Assembly (NCBI GenBank): GCA_902543295.1
Contig: CACBXW010000001.1
Span: 124,001 to 188,000, forward strand
Direction of reading: 5' to 3'
DNA length: 64,000 nucleotides
Origin: an uncultured Pelagibacteraceae bacterium
GTDB taxonomy: Bacteria > Pseudomonadota > Alphaproteobacteria > Pelagibacterales > Pelagibacteraceae
The notes under the pieces are model-generated. The model saw nothing but the letters and a program-made list of their open reading frames with translations. It searched no databases and had not been told where the DNA came from. The translations under genes were made by a program, and so were the position numbers. This document shows, one piece after another, positions 16,679 to 25,246 of the stretch (position 1 is its first letter; every line of letters starts with the position of its first letter).

Positions 16679-17464
16679 CTAATGCATTCTTAAAGTATTG
16701 CCGTCTACAGCAATTACTTGTCCTGATATCCTTGGTGCATCATTCGAAATTAAAAAGCTACAAATTCTTCCAATATCCTCTTCATAGACCCATGTATTCA
16801 TTGAAGTCATTGAAACAAATTCTTTTTCTATTAATTTTTTTGAAACATTTAAAAATTTCGATTTATCCCTTATTACTCTACCCATTCTATCTCCCTTTAT
16901 TGTTCCAGGACAAATAGCATTTACTCTAATTTTAAATTTTCCTAGTTCCATAGCCAGTGTTTTGGTTATACCAACAACAGCCCACTTACTTGCACAGTAA
17001 GGGGATCTTAATGGAAATCCAAATATACCTGCAGTTGATGATAAATTTATTATAGCTCCACCTTTATTTTTTTTTAGCATTGGAATTGAATATTTTGAAA
17101 AATAAAAATGGCTAATTACGTTTACCTTTAATGTATTTTCCCAATCCTTGCTTTTTAATTTTTCAAGTGTCCCTGTCGGCCCAGCAATTCCAACGTTATT
17201 TATTAGAGCATCAATTTTTTTTGTTTTTTTTATTATTTTGCTAAAAAAATTTTTTACTTGGTTCTCATCCGAAGCATCACACTGAAATACAAATAATTTT
17301 TTATTATTGAGCTTGTGCTTCTTACATTTATTTAGAAAAGTTGAATTGATATCACAAAGATATACTGTTGCACCTTTATCTAAAAATATTTTTGCTGAAC
17401 TCCATCCAATACCTGAACCTCCTGCGGATATGATTATCTTTTTATTTTTTAAGGTAATGCTCAT
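16679..17464 (-). CDS. Short-chain dehydrogenase/reductase (SDR)
   Basis: Classical SDR of 261 residues. The NAD(P)-binding glycine motif reads SAGGSGIG near residue 15. The structural NNVG segment (usually NNAG), the catalytic serine in NLSSTAG and the YCASKWA (YxxxK) motif are present, as is the ICPGTI segment after the active site. I start at the ATG at 17464 rather than the in-frame TTG at 17488 because the shorter protein begins directly before the first beta strand. Substrate unknown. It sits between the carnitine dehydrogenase operon and the gamma-butyrobetaine dioxygenase gene, so a role with hydroxylated quaternary amines is plausible. Confidence 0.82.
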   Translation of the reverse strand: MSITLKNKKIIISAGGSGIGWSSAKIFLDKGATVYLCDINSTFLNKCKKHKLNNKKLFVFQCDASDENQVKNFFSKIIKKTKKIDALINNVGIAGPTGTLEKLKSKDWENTLKVNVISHFYFSKYSIPMLKKNKGGAIINLSSTAGIFGFPLRSPYCASKWAVVGITKTLAMELGKFKIRVNAICPGTIKGDRMGRVIRDKSKFLNVSKKLIEKEFVSMTSMNTWVYEEDIGRICSFLISNDAPRISGQVIAVDGNTLRMH

Positions 17465-17566
17465 TTTTAATTTTAAAAGATAATTCAAACTAACAAATCT
17501 TCCAACTATTAATATGTCAACTAATAATTGAATTGAGCACTAAATTATTTTATATTGATATTGATT

Positions 17567-18691
17567 ATGTACTCAATTTCAAAAATCTCAAAAAACGGCA
17601 CTTATCTTCAAGTAATTTGGGATGACGGAAAAGAGAGTAAATTTAATTATATGTGGCTGAGAGATAATTGTCCTACAGCACACGATAAAGATTCTAGGCA
17701 TCGAATGTTTAATATTTTAGATGTATCAGAAAATATAAACCCAAAAAAATATAATCTTAATAGCGATGGTAAATTAGAAATAGAGTGGAGTGAGGGAAAT
17801 CATGTAAGCCATTATGATATTAGTTGGCTTAGAGAAAATTGTTACACAATTAAAAATAACGAAGAATACAAATCACCTTATCAATTATGGGATAGTAGTT
17901 TAGAAAAAAATATTGATAGTATATATATAGATCACAATGAAATTATATCTTCTGAAGAGGGATTAGCTAAATGGTTAGAGCTTCTTCATTATAAAGGAAT
18001 AGCAATAGTTTATAATGCTCCAGTAGAAAAAAATTCAGCGTTCCCTGTTTTAAACAGAATTAGTCACACAAGAGAGACATTTTTTAAAACACCTTTTGAA
18101 GTTATAAATATACCAAAACCTAATAACTCAGCCTATACAGCTCATGCACTTCAAAATCATATGGATTTACCATGGTTTGAAAATCCTCCTGGGTATCAAT
18201 TTTTACATTGTTTAGTTAATTCAGCAAAAGGTGGTGACTCATCTGCAGTAGATGCTTTCGCTGTAGCAGAATATTTAAAGAAAAACGATAAAGACACTTT
18301 TGATACGCTAACAAAAATACCTTTAAAGTTTAGAGACAAAGATTACACACAAGAAGCTCATAGAAGCTTTTATGGCACTGCAATAAGTTTAACAAAAGAT
18401 GGTGATTATAATGATGTTAGATTTAGCACTGCAACTATGGACGCTTTAGATTGTCATCCAGATCAAATGGATAAAGTTTATAAATCTCATCATAAATTTG
18501 GAAAACTTTTACACGATGACAAATTTCAAATAAAATTTAGGCTAAGACCAGGAGATATATATACATTCAATAATAGAAGAGTGCTTCATGGAAGAACTGA
18601 ATTTGATCCAAATTCTGGACACAGACACCTACAAGGTTATTACATGGATAGAGATGAAATTGTGGGTAGATTAAATTATCTTAAGAAATAA
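17567..18691 (+). CDS. Gamma-butyrobetaine dioxygenase-like Fe(II)/2-oxoglutarate oxygenase
   Basis: A 374-residue protein of the gamma-butyrobetaine/trimethyllysine hydroxylase family. It is expected to hydroxylate gamma-butyrobetaine to L-carnitine. The N-terminal DUF971-like domain (residues 10-95) contains WLRDNC and WLRENC repeats; the catalytic double-stranded helix follows. Iron ligands are H198 and D200 (NHMDLPW) and H341 (VLHGRTEFD). The cysteines that hold zinc in human BBOX1 are mostly missing: only C35 remains of the cluster. I chose ATG 17567 over TTG 17555. The gene is monocistronic, ends at a strong terminator and lies 3 kb from carnitine dehydrogenase. Confidence 0.85.
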   Translation: MYSISKISKNGTYLQVIWDDGKESKFNYMWLRDNCPTAHDKDSRHRMFNILDVSENINPKKYNLNSDGKLEIEWSEGNHVSHYDISWLRENCYTIKNNEEYKSPYQLWDSSLEKNIDSIYIDHNEIISSEEGLAKWLELLHYKGIAIVYNAPVEKNSAFPVLNRISHTRETFFKTPFEVINIPKPNNSAYTAHALQNHMDLPWFENPPGYQFLHCLVNSAKGGDSSAVDAFAVAEYLKKNDKDTFDTLTKIPLKFRDKDYTQEAHRSFYGTAISLTKDGDYNDVRFSTATMDALDCHPDQMDKVYKSHHKFGKLLHDDKFQIKFRLRPGDIYTFNNRRVLHGRTEFDPNSGHRHLQGYYMDRDEIVGRLNYLKK

Positions 18692-18697
18692 AAAAAA

Positions 18698-18720
18698 AGG
18701 GCTTTGAAAATCAAAGCCCT
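18698..18720. terminator. Bidirectional intrinsic terminator after the butyrobetaine oxygenase and proX genes
   Basis: The 10-bp arms AGGGCTTTGA (18698-18707) and TCAAAGCCCT (18711-18720) enclose a three-base AAA loop. An A-run precedes and a T-run follows, so it can terminate the oxygenase transcript (plus) and the proX transcript (minus). Confidence 0.9.
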
Positions 18721-18745
18721 TTTTATCTAATTTATTTTAAAGTTA

Positions 18746-19750
18746 TTATGGAAGCCAACTTTTCCATTTATCTGGATTATTGTCTAACCACTCATTAACA
18801 ACTTCTTTTACATCTCTTTTCTTAATATCAACTTCAACTAACATTTTAGCTTGGTCAATATTTTGTAAAGACATTTTTTCAAAGAACTTCTTAGCATCAG
18901 CATGTTCTGCACTAGCAAAAGTAGCTGGGTTTCCGTAGTTCATCGTGTAATCTTTAGCCCAACCAGTTGCTGGCCATGCAGCAGTTCCACAATCTTTCCA
19001 GTTATTTGCTTCAGTGAAGCTGTCACAAGTTTTGTGATCTGGAAGTTGTACACCAACCATATCATACTCACCAAAGAACCAATGCGGTGACCATAGATAA
19101 AGTAGGAATGGCTCTTTTCGCATGTAAGCAGCTTTTGCTTCTGCGATAGCAGCAGCTTCTGTTCCAAGTTCATCAGCCTGGAAGTCTATTCCTAAAAGAT
19201 CAAGTCTTTTTTGGTCATGACAGTTCCAACCTGCAACCGGACATCCAATAAGTCTACCTTTCTTACCACTTTCAATTGTTGCAAATTTTGCTTTGTGCTT
19301 ATTTAAGTCTTTCCAAGTTTTAATACCTAGTTCCTCAGCAGCATATCTTGGTATCCAGTAGTCTGACATACCGATTATTCCTGCTGTTCCAAGTAAGTCC
19401 ACACTTCCATCACCATTGTATGTACCAACGACTTTACCTTCGTATATTAAGTCCTCTTTTAACATAACAGTGTCAGCTTCAGCGTAACTTGGCCAACTTT
19501 CGCATGCGAAGTCTAACTCACCTGCAGCGATTGCTTCCCATAAACCAGTTCCTGAAGGAAATACAGTTTGTTTAATTTTGTATCCCATTTCTCTTTCAAG
19601 AATTGCTACGGCAACTTCGCACGTAATTATCCCACCAGTCCAATCTGCTATAGCTGCGTGAAGTCTTTTAGCTGCATTGGCTTGACCAAAGCTTCCAATT
19701 AACAGAGCTACAGAAAGAATTAGTGCTGATATCTTTTTTGATAACTTCAT
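18746..19750 (-). CDS. proX: Glycine betaine/proline-type ABC transporter substrate-binding protein
   Basis: Periplasmic binding protein of 334 residues (OpuAC/ProX family). The signal peptide spans about residues 1-26 (SALILSVALLIGSFGQANA). The mature part begins KRLHAAIADWTGG. Aromatic residues suited to cradle a trimethylammonium group include the W in ADWTGG, WPSYAEAD and YLWSPHWFF. Four cysteines (GCPVAGWNC, TCDSF, KDCG) may form disulfides. It is downstream of proW on the same strand, with an 86-base gap containing a palindrome. Likely ligands are glycine betaine, carnitine, butyrobetaine or related compounds; the surrounding enzymes support a broad quaternary-amine role. Confidence 0.9.
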   Translation of the reverse strand: MKLSKKISALILSVALLIGSFGQANAAKRLHAAIADWTGGIITCEVAVAILEREMGYKIKQTVFPSGTGLWEAIAAGELDFACESWPSYAEADTVMLKEDLIYEGKVVGTYNGDGSVDLLGTAGIIGMSDYWIPRYAAEELGIKTWKDLNKHKAKFATIESGKKGRLIGCPVAGWNCHDQKRLDLLGIDFQADELGTEAAAIAEAKAAYMRKEPFLLYLWSPHWFFGEYDMVGVQLPDHKTCDSFTEANNWKDCGTAAWPATGWAKDYTMNYGNPATFASAEHADAKKFFEKMSLQNIDQAKMLVEVDIKKRDVKEVVNEWLDNNPDKWKSWLP

Positions 19751-19818
19751 TTATTTCCTCTCTTTTTAATTAATTAAAAACACATTTTAGATCAAAATGT
19801 ATTGGTATGTAAACCACG

Positions 19819-19834
19819 CAAATAGTACTATTTG
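19819..19834. repeat. 16-bp perfect palindrome between proW and proX
   Basis: CAAATAGTACTATTTG occupies 19819-19834, two bases past the proW stop on the minus strand. As RNA it forms a six-pair hairpin with a GUAC loop and no following U-run, so it is more likely an mRNA-processing or stabilising element, or an operator for proX, than a terminator. Confidence 0.5.
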
Positions 19835-19836
19835 TC

Positions 19837-21957
19837 TTAGCTTATTAAGCCTAAAGCTTCTCTTTGTTTCTTAGTCCACGCAAGTGTAATTCTATCAATA
19901 ATAATAGCTAGTAATACTATTCCAATACCAGCTGCTAATCCTCTTCCAGTATCTGATCTTGCAAGACCATTAAAGACTTCTAGACCTAAGCCCTTACCAC
20001 CAATAAGCGGTGTAACTATTTGCATAGCAAAAGCCATAATTACAGTCTGATTAAATCCAATAACTAAACTTGGAATAGCTAAAGGAAATTTAACTTTATT
20101 TAATGTTTGAATAAGTGTTCCGCCAAATGATCTCGATACTTCAGAGTAAGTACCAGAAACCTGTGTTAAACCTAGTGATGTTAATCGAATTATTGGTGGA
20201 ATTGAATATATTACAGTTGCAAGAACAGCTGACACTGTTCCACCACCAAAAAACATTAGAACAGGAATTAAATAACAGAAATAAGGAAGTGTTTGCATTG
20301 CATCTAACACAACGTTCTGAATATTTCTAAATCTTTCATTGTAAGATGCAATTATTCCAAGAGGAACTCCTATAACAAAACACAGCACAACAGACACAAG
20401 TACTGATGATAAAGTTATCATTGATTGTGTCCATATTCCACATGCACCAATAAATAGAAGAAGGACTGCTGTAATTATTGCAAATCTTAATCCAACAGTT
20501 ACGTAACCTAAAGCAGAAAATACTGCTAATGTATACCACCAAGGTATTTGAGTTAGAAAAACATCTAAAGGTCTTAACAAATTTAAATAAACAAATGCCC
20601 TTAAACCTTTTGCAAAAGAAATAAATCCTGGATTTACAGTTAAGCTTTCCACTGCATTAGTAATTGGTTGTCTTATTGATAATTTCCATTCTTTTGGAAA
20701 TGTTCCTATTTCTAAAAAGTAATGATCTATAAATGCAATTAGAAATAAAACTAAAAAATAAGGAATAACATAATATCTTTTGCTAATAAATTCACCGATG
20801 TTTTCAGCTGTAGATTTATTAAAAACTGAAACTAAGACTCTAAATACTGTTGCTATAGCAGATGTAACTGTTTGACATATGATTTTTAAAATTTTATTTC
20901 CAAAACTTAATGGCATTTCTAAAATTTTTGCGATTTGATATTTTTCCCAACTTTGAGGAAGTAAATAAAATCTTTGAACATCTGAAGGAAGTCTTTCTTT
21001 ATCCTTGCTAAACGCTAAACTAAATCTATCAAACATTATCGCCATAAATAAAATACATAGCCCACCTTCCATTGCCCAACCAACATCCAATCTTCTTATT
21101 GCTTGCCAAACTTGACCGCCAATACCTTCGGCACCTATAAAACATGCAAGAACCACTAAGGCTAATGCCATCATTATTACTTGGTTAATACCCATCATTA
21201 TACTTGGTAAAGATAATGGAATTTTAATTTTAAATAACAATTGAAGTTTACTTGAACCAAATGAAGTTGCAGATTCAATAGTTTGAGCTGGCACTTGTCT
21301 TATACCAGTGTTTGTCAATCTTATTATTGGAGGCATTGCATATATCATTGTAGCTAATATTGCTGGGGCACCTCCTATCCCAAAAAAAAATAATGCTGGG
21401 AACAAATATACAAATGCTGGCATTACTTGCATAGTATCTAATACTGGCTTCATGAAATTTTCAAATCTATTACTTTGTGAACACAAGACGCCCAGTATAA
21501 ATCCAAAAAATACACATAATAAAACTGACAGACCCATCAATGCAACTGTTTGTAAGGATGGTTCCCACATTCCAGTTGCTCCCCAAAAATAAACTACAAA
21601 AGAAGAATAAATTCCCAATCGCAAGCCACCTGCAATAATGCAAGGTATTACAATTATTGCAGCTATCAAAATCCAAGGAGACTCAAGCAAAAAGTCTTCT
21701 AAAAAATAATAAGTTTCTTTTATATAGCTTGCTATAATTTTAGTGACCCATCTGTAATTTTTTTTTAAATAATCTTCTCCATCGTTCACCCAAGCTGTAA
21801 ATGTAAATTTATCAGTGACTTCTTTAGGAAATTTTGAAGGCCCTTCACTTTGAGTAGATAGCCAGAGTGCTACCAAAAAAACAACTCCAATAATTACATA
21901 AGTTATTATGTTTTTTGATTGATTTGATTTATCTATTAAATCAGTTCTAGTAGCCAT
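19837..21957 (-). CDS. proW: Tandem-fused betaine ABC transporter permease (ProW-ProW)
   Basis: Inner-membrane protein of 706 residues, about twice the usual ProW. Two complete permease domains are visible: one roughly at residues 130-320 and one at 470-690. Each carries the same coupling region, shown by DTMQVMPAFVYLFPALFFFG against DAMQTLPYFCYLIPVLMFFG, then MPPIIRLTNTGI against IPPIIRLTSLGL. ProW normally works as a homodimer, so one fused chain could supply the whole channel and let the halves specialise. ProX is encoded downstream on the same strand and ProV on the opposite strand 77 bases away. Both halves look intact. Confidence 0.92.
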   Translation of the reverse strand: MATRTDLIDKSNQSKNIITYVIIGVVFLVALWLSTQSEGPSKFPKEVTDKFTFTAWVNDGEDYLKKNYRWVTKIIASYIKETYYFLEDFLLESPWILIAAIIVIPCIIAGGLRLGIYSSFVVYFWGATGMWEPSLQTVALMGLSVLLCVFFGFILGVLCSQSNRFENFMKPVLDTMQVMPAFVYLFPALFFFGIGGAPAILATMIYAMPPIIRLTNTGIRQVPAQTIESATSFGSSKLQLLFKIKIPLSLPSIMMGINQVIMMALALVVLACFIGAEGIGGQVWQAIRRLDVGWAMEGGLCILFMAIMFDRFSLAFSKDKERLPSDVQRFYLLPQSWEKYQIAKILEMPLSFGNKILKIICQTVTSAIATVFRVLVSVFNKSTAENIGEFISKRYYVIPYFLVLFLIAFIDHYFLEIGTFPKEWKLSIRQPITNAVESLTVNPGFISFAKGLRAFVYLNLLRPLDVFLTQIPWWYTLAVFSALGYVTVGLRFAIITAVLLLFIGACGIWTQSMITLSSVLVSVVLCFVIGVPLGIIASYNERFRNIQNVVLDAMQTLPYFCYLIPVLMFFGGGTVSAVLATVIYSIPPIIRLTSLGLTQVSGTYSEVSRSFGGTLIQTLNKVKFPLAIPSLVIGFNQTVIMAFAMQIVTPLIGGKGLGLEVFNGLARSDTGRGLAAGIGIVLLAIIIDRITLAWTKKQREALGLIS

Positions 21958-22034
21958 GTTCGCAAGTTAAAATAAATAATTTTACATTTAAAGTAAAATA
22001 TTGTCTATTTTTGGGGTAATATTATTTATTAAAA

Positions 22035-23081
22035 ATGGCTGTAGAACAAAAAATCACTTGTACAAATATATGGAAGTTATTTGGACCAGACGAAAAAAGA
22101 ATTATTAAAAACCTTGATAAAAATTTAAGTATTAAGGAAGTTCAAGAAAAGACAGGACATGTTGTTGCTGTAAAAGATGTCAGTTTCTCAATTCAAAAAG
22201 GTGAAACATTTGTAGTAATGGGATTATCTGGTAGTGGAAAATCAACACTAGTGAGATGTATTTCGAGATTGATTGAACCAACAGCTGGCATAGTGAAAAT
22301 GGATGATGTTGAAGTTACAAAAATGAGTGCAAGTGAATTATTAGAATTAAGAAGAAATAAAATGAGCATGGTTTTCCAACATTTTGGTTTATTTCCTCAT
22401 AGGACAGTCCTAGAAAATATTGGTTATGGATTAGAAGTAAGGGGAACAAAAAAAGATATAAGAACAGAAAAGTCAATGGAAGTTTTAAAAATGGTTGGCT
22501 TAGATGGTTGGCATAATCATTATCCAAGAGAATTATCTGGAGGTATGCAGCAAAGGGTAGGACTTGCAAGAGCACTAGCTGTGGATCCTGAAATATTAAT
22601 TTTTGATGAACCTTTTTCAGCATTGGACCCTTTGATTAGAAGAGAGATGCAAGATGAGCTTTTAAAGATCCAAGAAAAGCTTCAAAAAACTATGGTATTT
22701 ATAACTCACGACTTTTTAGAGGCAATTAAAATGGGAGACCACATTGCAATCATGAAAGATGGAGAAGTTTCTCAAGTGGGTACACCTGAAGAAATTGTAT
22801 CTAATCCGAAAGATCAATATGTTAAAGATTTTTGTGAAGATGTTCCTAAATATAAAGTATTAAGTGCAGGCAAAGTCATGAGAACTGAGTGCTGCAATGA
22901 AACAAAAAATTTATTTGAGAATGGAAAAGATAATATTTTAGATAATTCTAAAATTGAAAATTTGATAGATAGGCTAATTGATAATGATAAAACTTATCCA
23001 GTAGTTTGTAATGAAAGTGGAAAGCTATTAGGTGAAATAGACAGAGTAATAGTCATGAAATCTATGAGATCAAATCAATAA
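22035..23081 (+). CDS. proV: Glycine betaine ABC transporter ATP-binding protein ProV
   Basis: ATPase of the quaternary-amine transporter, 348 residues. The N-terminal helical region typical of ProV/OpuAA (KLFGPDEKRI, about 14-23) precedes Walker A GLSGSGKST (63-71), QHFGLFPHRTV, the signature LSGGMQQR and Walker B EILIFDEPFSALD. The C-terminus holds only part of a CBS-like regulatory region (YPVVCNESGKLLGEID), shorter than the two CBS domains of E. coli ProV (400 residues), so osmosensing may be reduced. It is divergent from proWX, which is an unusual split; the classical order is proVWX in one operon. Confidence 0.92.
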   Translation: MAVEQKITCTNIWKLFGPDEKRIIKNLDKNLSIKEVQEKTGHVVAVKDVSFSIQKGETFVVMGLSGSGKSTLVRCISRLIEPTAGIVKMDDVEVTKMSASELLELRRNKMSMVFQHFGLFPHRTVLENIGYGLEVRGTKKDIRTEKSMEVLKMVGLDGWHNHYPRELSGGMQQRVGLARALAVDPEILIFDEPFSALDPLIRREMQDELLKIQEKLQKTMVFITHDFLEAIKMGDHIAIMKDGEVSQVGTPEEIVSNPKDQYVKDFCEDVPKYKVLSAGKVMRTECCNETKNLFENGKDNILDNSKIENLIDRLIDNDKTYPVVCNESGKLLGEIDRVIVMKSMRSNQ

Positions 23082-24007
23082 ATTTGCTTATTACCTTCTA
23101 TTGATTTCTTTTTAATATTATCTCTCCATATAATAATCATACCAGCAAAAATAATTACTATTACTCCAGGAAATAGTTGGCTCCATGGAGCTTCATTAAA
23201 GAAAATCCAACCAAGAATAAAAGATGACGGTATCCCAAGATACTCAAATGAAGCTATTTTACTTGCTGAAATTAAACGGTAAGAATAAATAAACAATATT
23301 GCTGCTGTACCACCCAAAACTCCAGTCATTGTCATTAAAATAAAATCTTTAAAATTTTTAATTTCAACATGTCCTGTAGTTACAAAAAATAAAAGTAAAC
23401 CACCAATGACATTAAATATCAATGTGTATAACTGAATTTTTGCAGTTGAATGATTGCCTTGAATGAATTTTAAAATTATGACAGTGAAAGCCCATGCTAT
23501 AGCGGTTAGAATTGGAAAAATTGAGTACAAACTAAAAATTTCACTTGTTGGTTTCATTATCATAACTACACCAACAAAACCAATTATAACTGCTGACCAT
23601 CTGTAAATACCAATTTTTTCACTCAATAAAATTATTGATAGTATTACTATGAAGAAAGGTGACGAAAAGGTTAGCGTCATTGCTGTTGCAAATTCCAGAT
23701 TTACTACTGAGATAAAAATGAATACATTCATAGAAAGAAAACATATTCCTCTCAAGCAACTCAATATCAAAAACTTATTTCCTAAGTTTTTGAATATTGT
23801 TGAAAATTCATTTGTGAATAAGATCAATAATAACAAAGGTATAATTGCTGCTACATTTCTAAATAAAGTTAATTGAATTATTGAGTATTCATCACCTAAA
23901 AATTTAATAATAACCATGTAAAGATCTATACATAAAATTGCTAAGAGCATTGTAGCAATTGCTAAATATGTTTTTTTTAGATCTGTTTTTTCAGATGAAA
24001 TTTTCAT
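23075..24007 (-). CDS. EamA/DMT family transporter
   Basis: Inner-membrane protein of 310 residues with ten predicted helices in two EamA repeats (about 15-145 and 160-292). The repeat-end motif LLSEKIGIYRWSAVIIGFVGVVMIMKP (here split over residues 127-153) closely resembles that of the EamA protein at 9985-10932. The substrate is unknown; the location beside the betaine transporter and dehydrogenases fits metabolite export. It converges on proV, overlapping its end by seven bases. The start ATG at 24007 lies 38 bases from the divergent alcohol dehydrogenase start, so the two share a promoter region. Confidence 0.85.
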   Translation of the reverse strand: MKISSEKTDLKKTYLAIATMLLAILCIDLYMVIIKFLGDEYSIIQLTLFRNVAAIIPLLLLILFTNEFSTIFKNLGNKFLILSCLRGICFLSMNVFIFISVVNLEFATAMTLTFSSPFFIVILSIILLSEKIGIYRWSAVIIGFVGVVMIMKPTSEIFSLYSIFPILTAIAWAFTVIILKFIQGNHSTAKIQLYTLIFNVIGGLLLFFVTTGHVEIKNFKDFILMTMTGVLGGTAAILFIYSYRLISASKIASFEYLGIPSSFILGWIFFNEAPWSQLFPGVIVIIFAGMIIIWRDNIKKKSIEGNKQIY

Positions 24008-24045
24008 TTAATAATATTGAAATTAGTATAAGTTTTTAAAATATT

Positions 24046-25236
24046 ATGCAAAATTTTAAGCTTAATGAAGAATTTTTATTAAATAATCAGGATTGGACAT
24101 TCCCAACTTTTACAGCTTATGGACCTGGAAGATTTAAAGAAATTGGAAAGTTTTGTAAAAATTTTAAAATAAATAATGCATTAATCGTTACTGATAGTGG
24201 TAGTGTAAATTTACCATTTATAAGTGATTTACAAAATTTACTTAATGATTCAAAAATCAAATCAGATATTTATTCAAATATATCGCCAAATCCTAGAGAT
24301 GATGAAATAGATTCTGGATGTAAAAAATTTCGTGAAGGCAACCATGATGCAATAATTGCAATAGGCGGTGGAAGTGCAATGGATGGAGGAAAAGCAATTT
24401 CTCTTACAGTTGATAGCGGTGTGCCTTTATGGGATTTTGAATTTGAAAAAGAGCCACCAAAACTAACTATGGAAAATCCTTTTCCAAAAATAATTACTAT
24501 TCCAACTACAGCAGGAACAGGTGCTGAAACAGAAGTTACTGCCATGGTCACTCATCTTGAAAAAGGAATGAAATTTTGTTTATGGCATCCAGATGCCCGA
24601 CCATGTTTAGCTTTAGTAGATCCAGAGCTAACTTTAAAATTACCGGCTAATCTTACTGCTTGGACCGGTATAGATGCAATGATACATGCAATTGAAGGTT
24701 ATAGTGTTCCTATGTTTCATCCACTTTGTGATGGTTCTGCATTAGAAAGTTTAAATTTAATTTCAAAATCACTTTATGCAGCTGTCGAAGAACCTGATAA
24801 TCTTTTAGCGAGAGGAGGAATGATTATAGGATCTTATTTGGGTGGAATAGCTTTCTTAAAAGGCCTAGGTTTAGTTCATGCAATTTCGCACATGGTTGGT
24901 GCTGAATATAATACTCATCATGGATTGACTAATGCAATTATACTTCCTGCAGTCATGAAATATAATTTACCTGGATTAGAAGAAAAAGTAAAAAGAATGT
25001 CAGAGGCCATGCAATTTGAAAACCATTCAATTGAAAGTTTTCAAGACAACTTAAATATAATTCTAGATAGATTAAAAATCCCTAAAGGATTAAATGAATT
25101 AGGAGTGCCAGAAGATTGCCAAGAGAGAATAGCAAAGAAATCAATGTTAGACCAAGCTTATGGACAAAATCCTAAAAAGGCATCATTAGATGATGTCAAG
25201 ACTTTAGTTTTAGAAAGTATTAGACAAGCAAGATAG
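24046..25236 (+). CDS. Iron-containing alcohol dehydrogenase
   Basis: Group III NAD(P)-dependent alcohol dehydrogenase of 396 residues. The N-terminal nucleotide domain has IIAIGGGSAMDGGKA (103-117) and TIPTTAGTGAETEVT (151-165). The metal ligands are D210 and H214 (GIDAMIHAIEGY), H278 (LVHAISH) and H292 (THHGLTNA). It oxidises or reduces short-chain alcohols and aldehydes; the substrate is unknown. It leads a plus-strand operon with an amidase (10-base gap), an EamA transporter and a homocysteine-methyltransferase homologue. An amidase and alcohol dehydrogenase together suggest breakdown of an amide-linked amino-alcohol, but this is speculative. Confidence 0.88.
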   Translation: MQNFKLNEEFLLNNQDWTFPTFTAYGPGRFKEIGKFCKNFKINNALIVTDSGSVNLPFISDLQNLLNDSKIKSDIYSNISPNPRDDEIDSGCKKFREGNHDAIIAIGGGSAMDGGKAISLTVDSGVPLWDFEFEKEPPKLTMENPFPKIITIPTTAGTGAETEVTAMVTHLEKGMKFCLWHPDARPCLALVDPELTLKLPANLTAWTGIDAMIHAIEGYSVPMFHPLCDGSALESLNLISKSLYAAVEEPDNLLARGGMIIGSYLGGIAFLKGLGLVHAISHMVGAEYNTHHGLTNAIILPAVMKYNLPGLEEKVKRMSEAMQFENHSIESFQDNLNIILDRLKIPKGLNELGVPEDCQERIAKKSMLDQAYGQNPKKASLDDVKTLVLESIRQAR

Positions 25237-25246
25237 GTTTAATTAA

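Noticed and set aside
17465..17566. Spacer between the SDR and butyrobetaine oxygenase genes checked for an RNA gene or riboswitch
   Set aside because: No paired regions with conserved-looking loops; treated as a plain divergent promoter region.
21958..22034. Divergent proW/proV spacer examined for an operator
   Set aside because: AT-rich with no clear inverted repeat; promoters likely but not placeable.
24270..24551. Long antisense open frames inside several genes, for example opposite the alcohol dehydrogenase
   Set aside because: They lie fully within strong coding genes, show no family motif and have compositions expected from the reverse strand.
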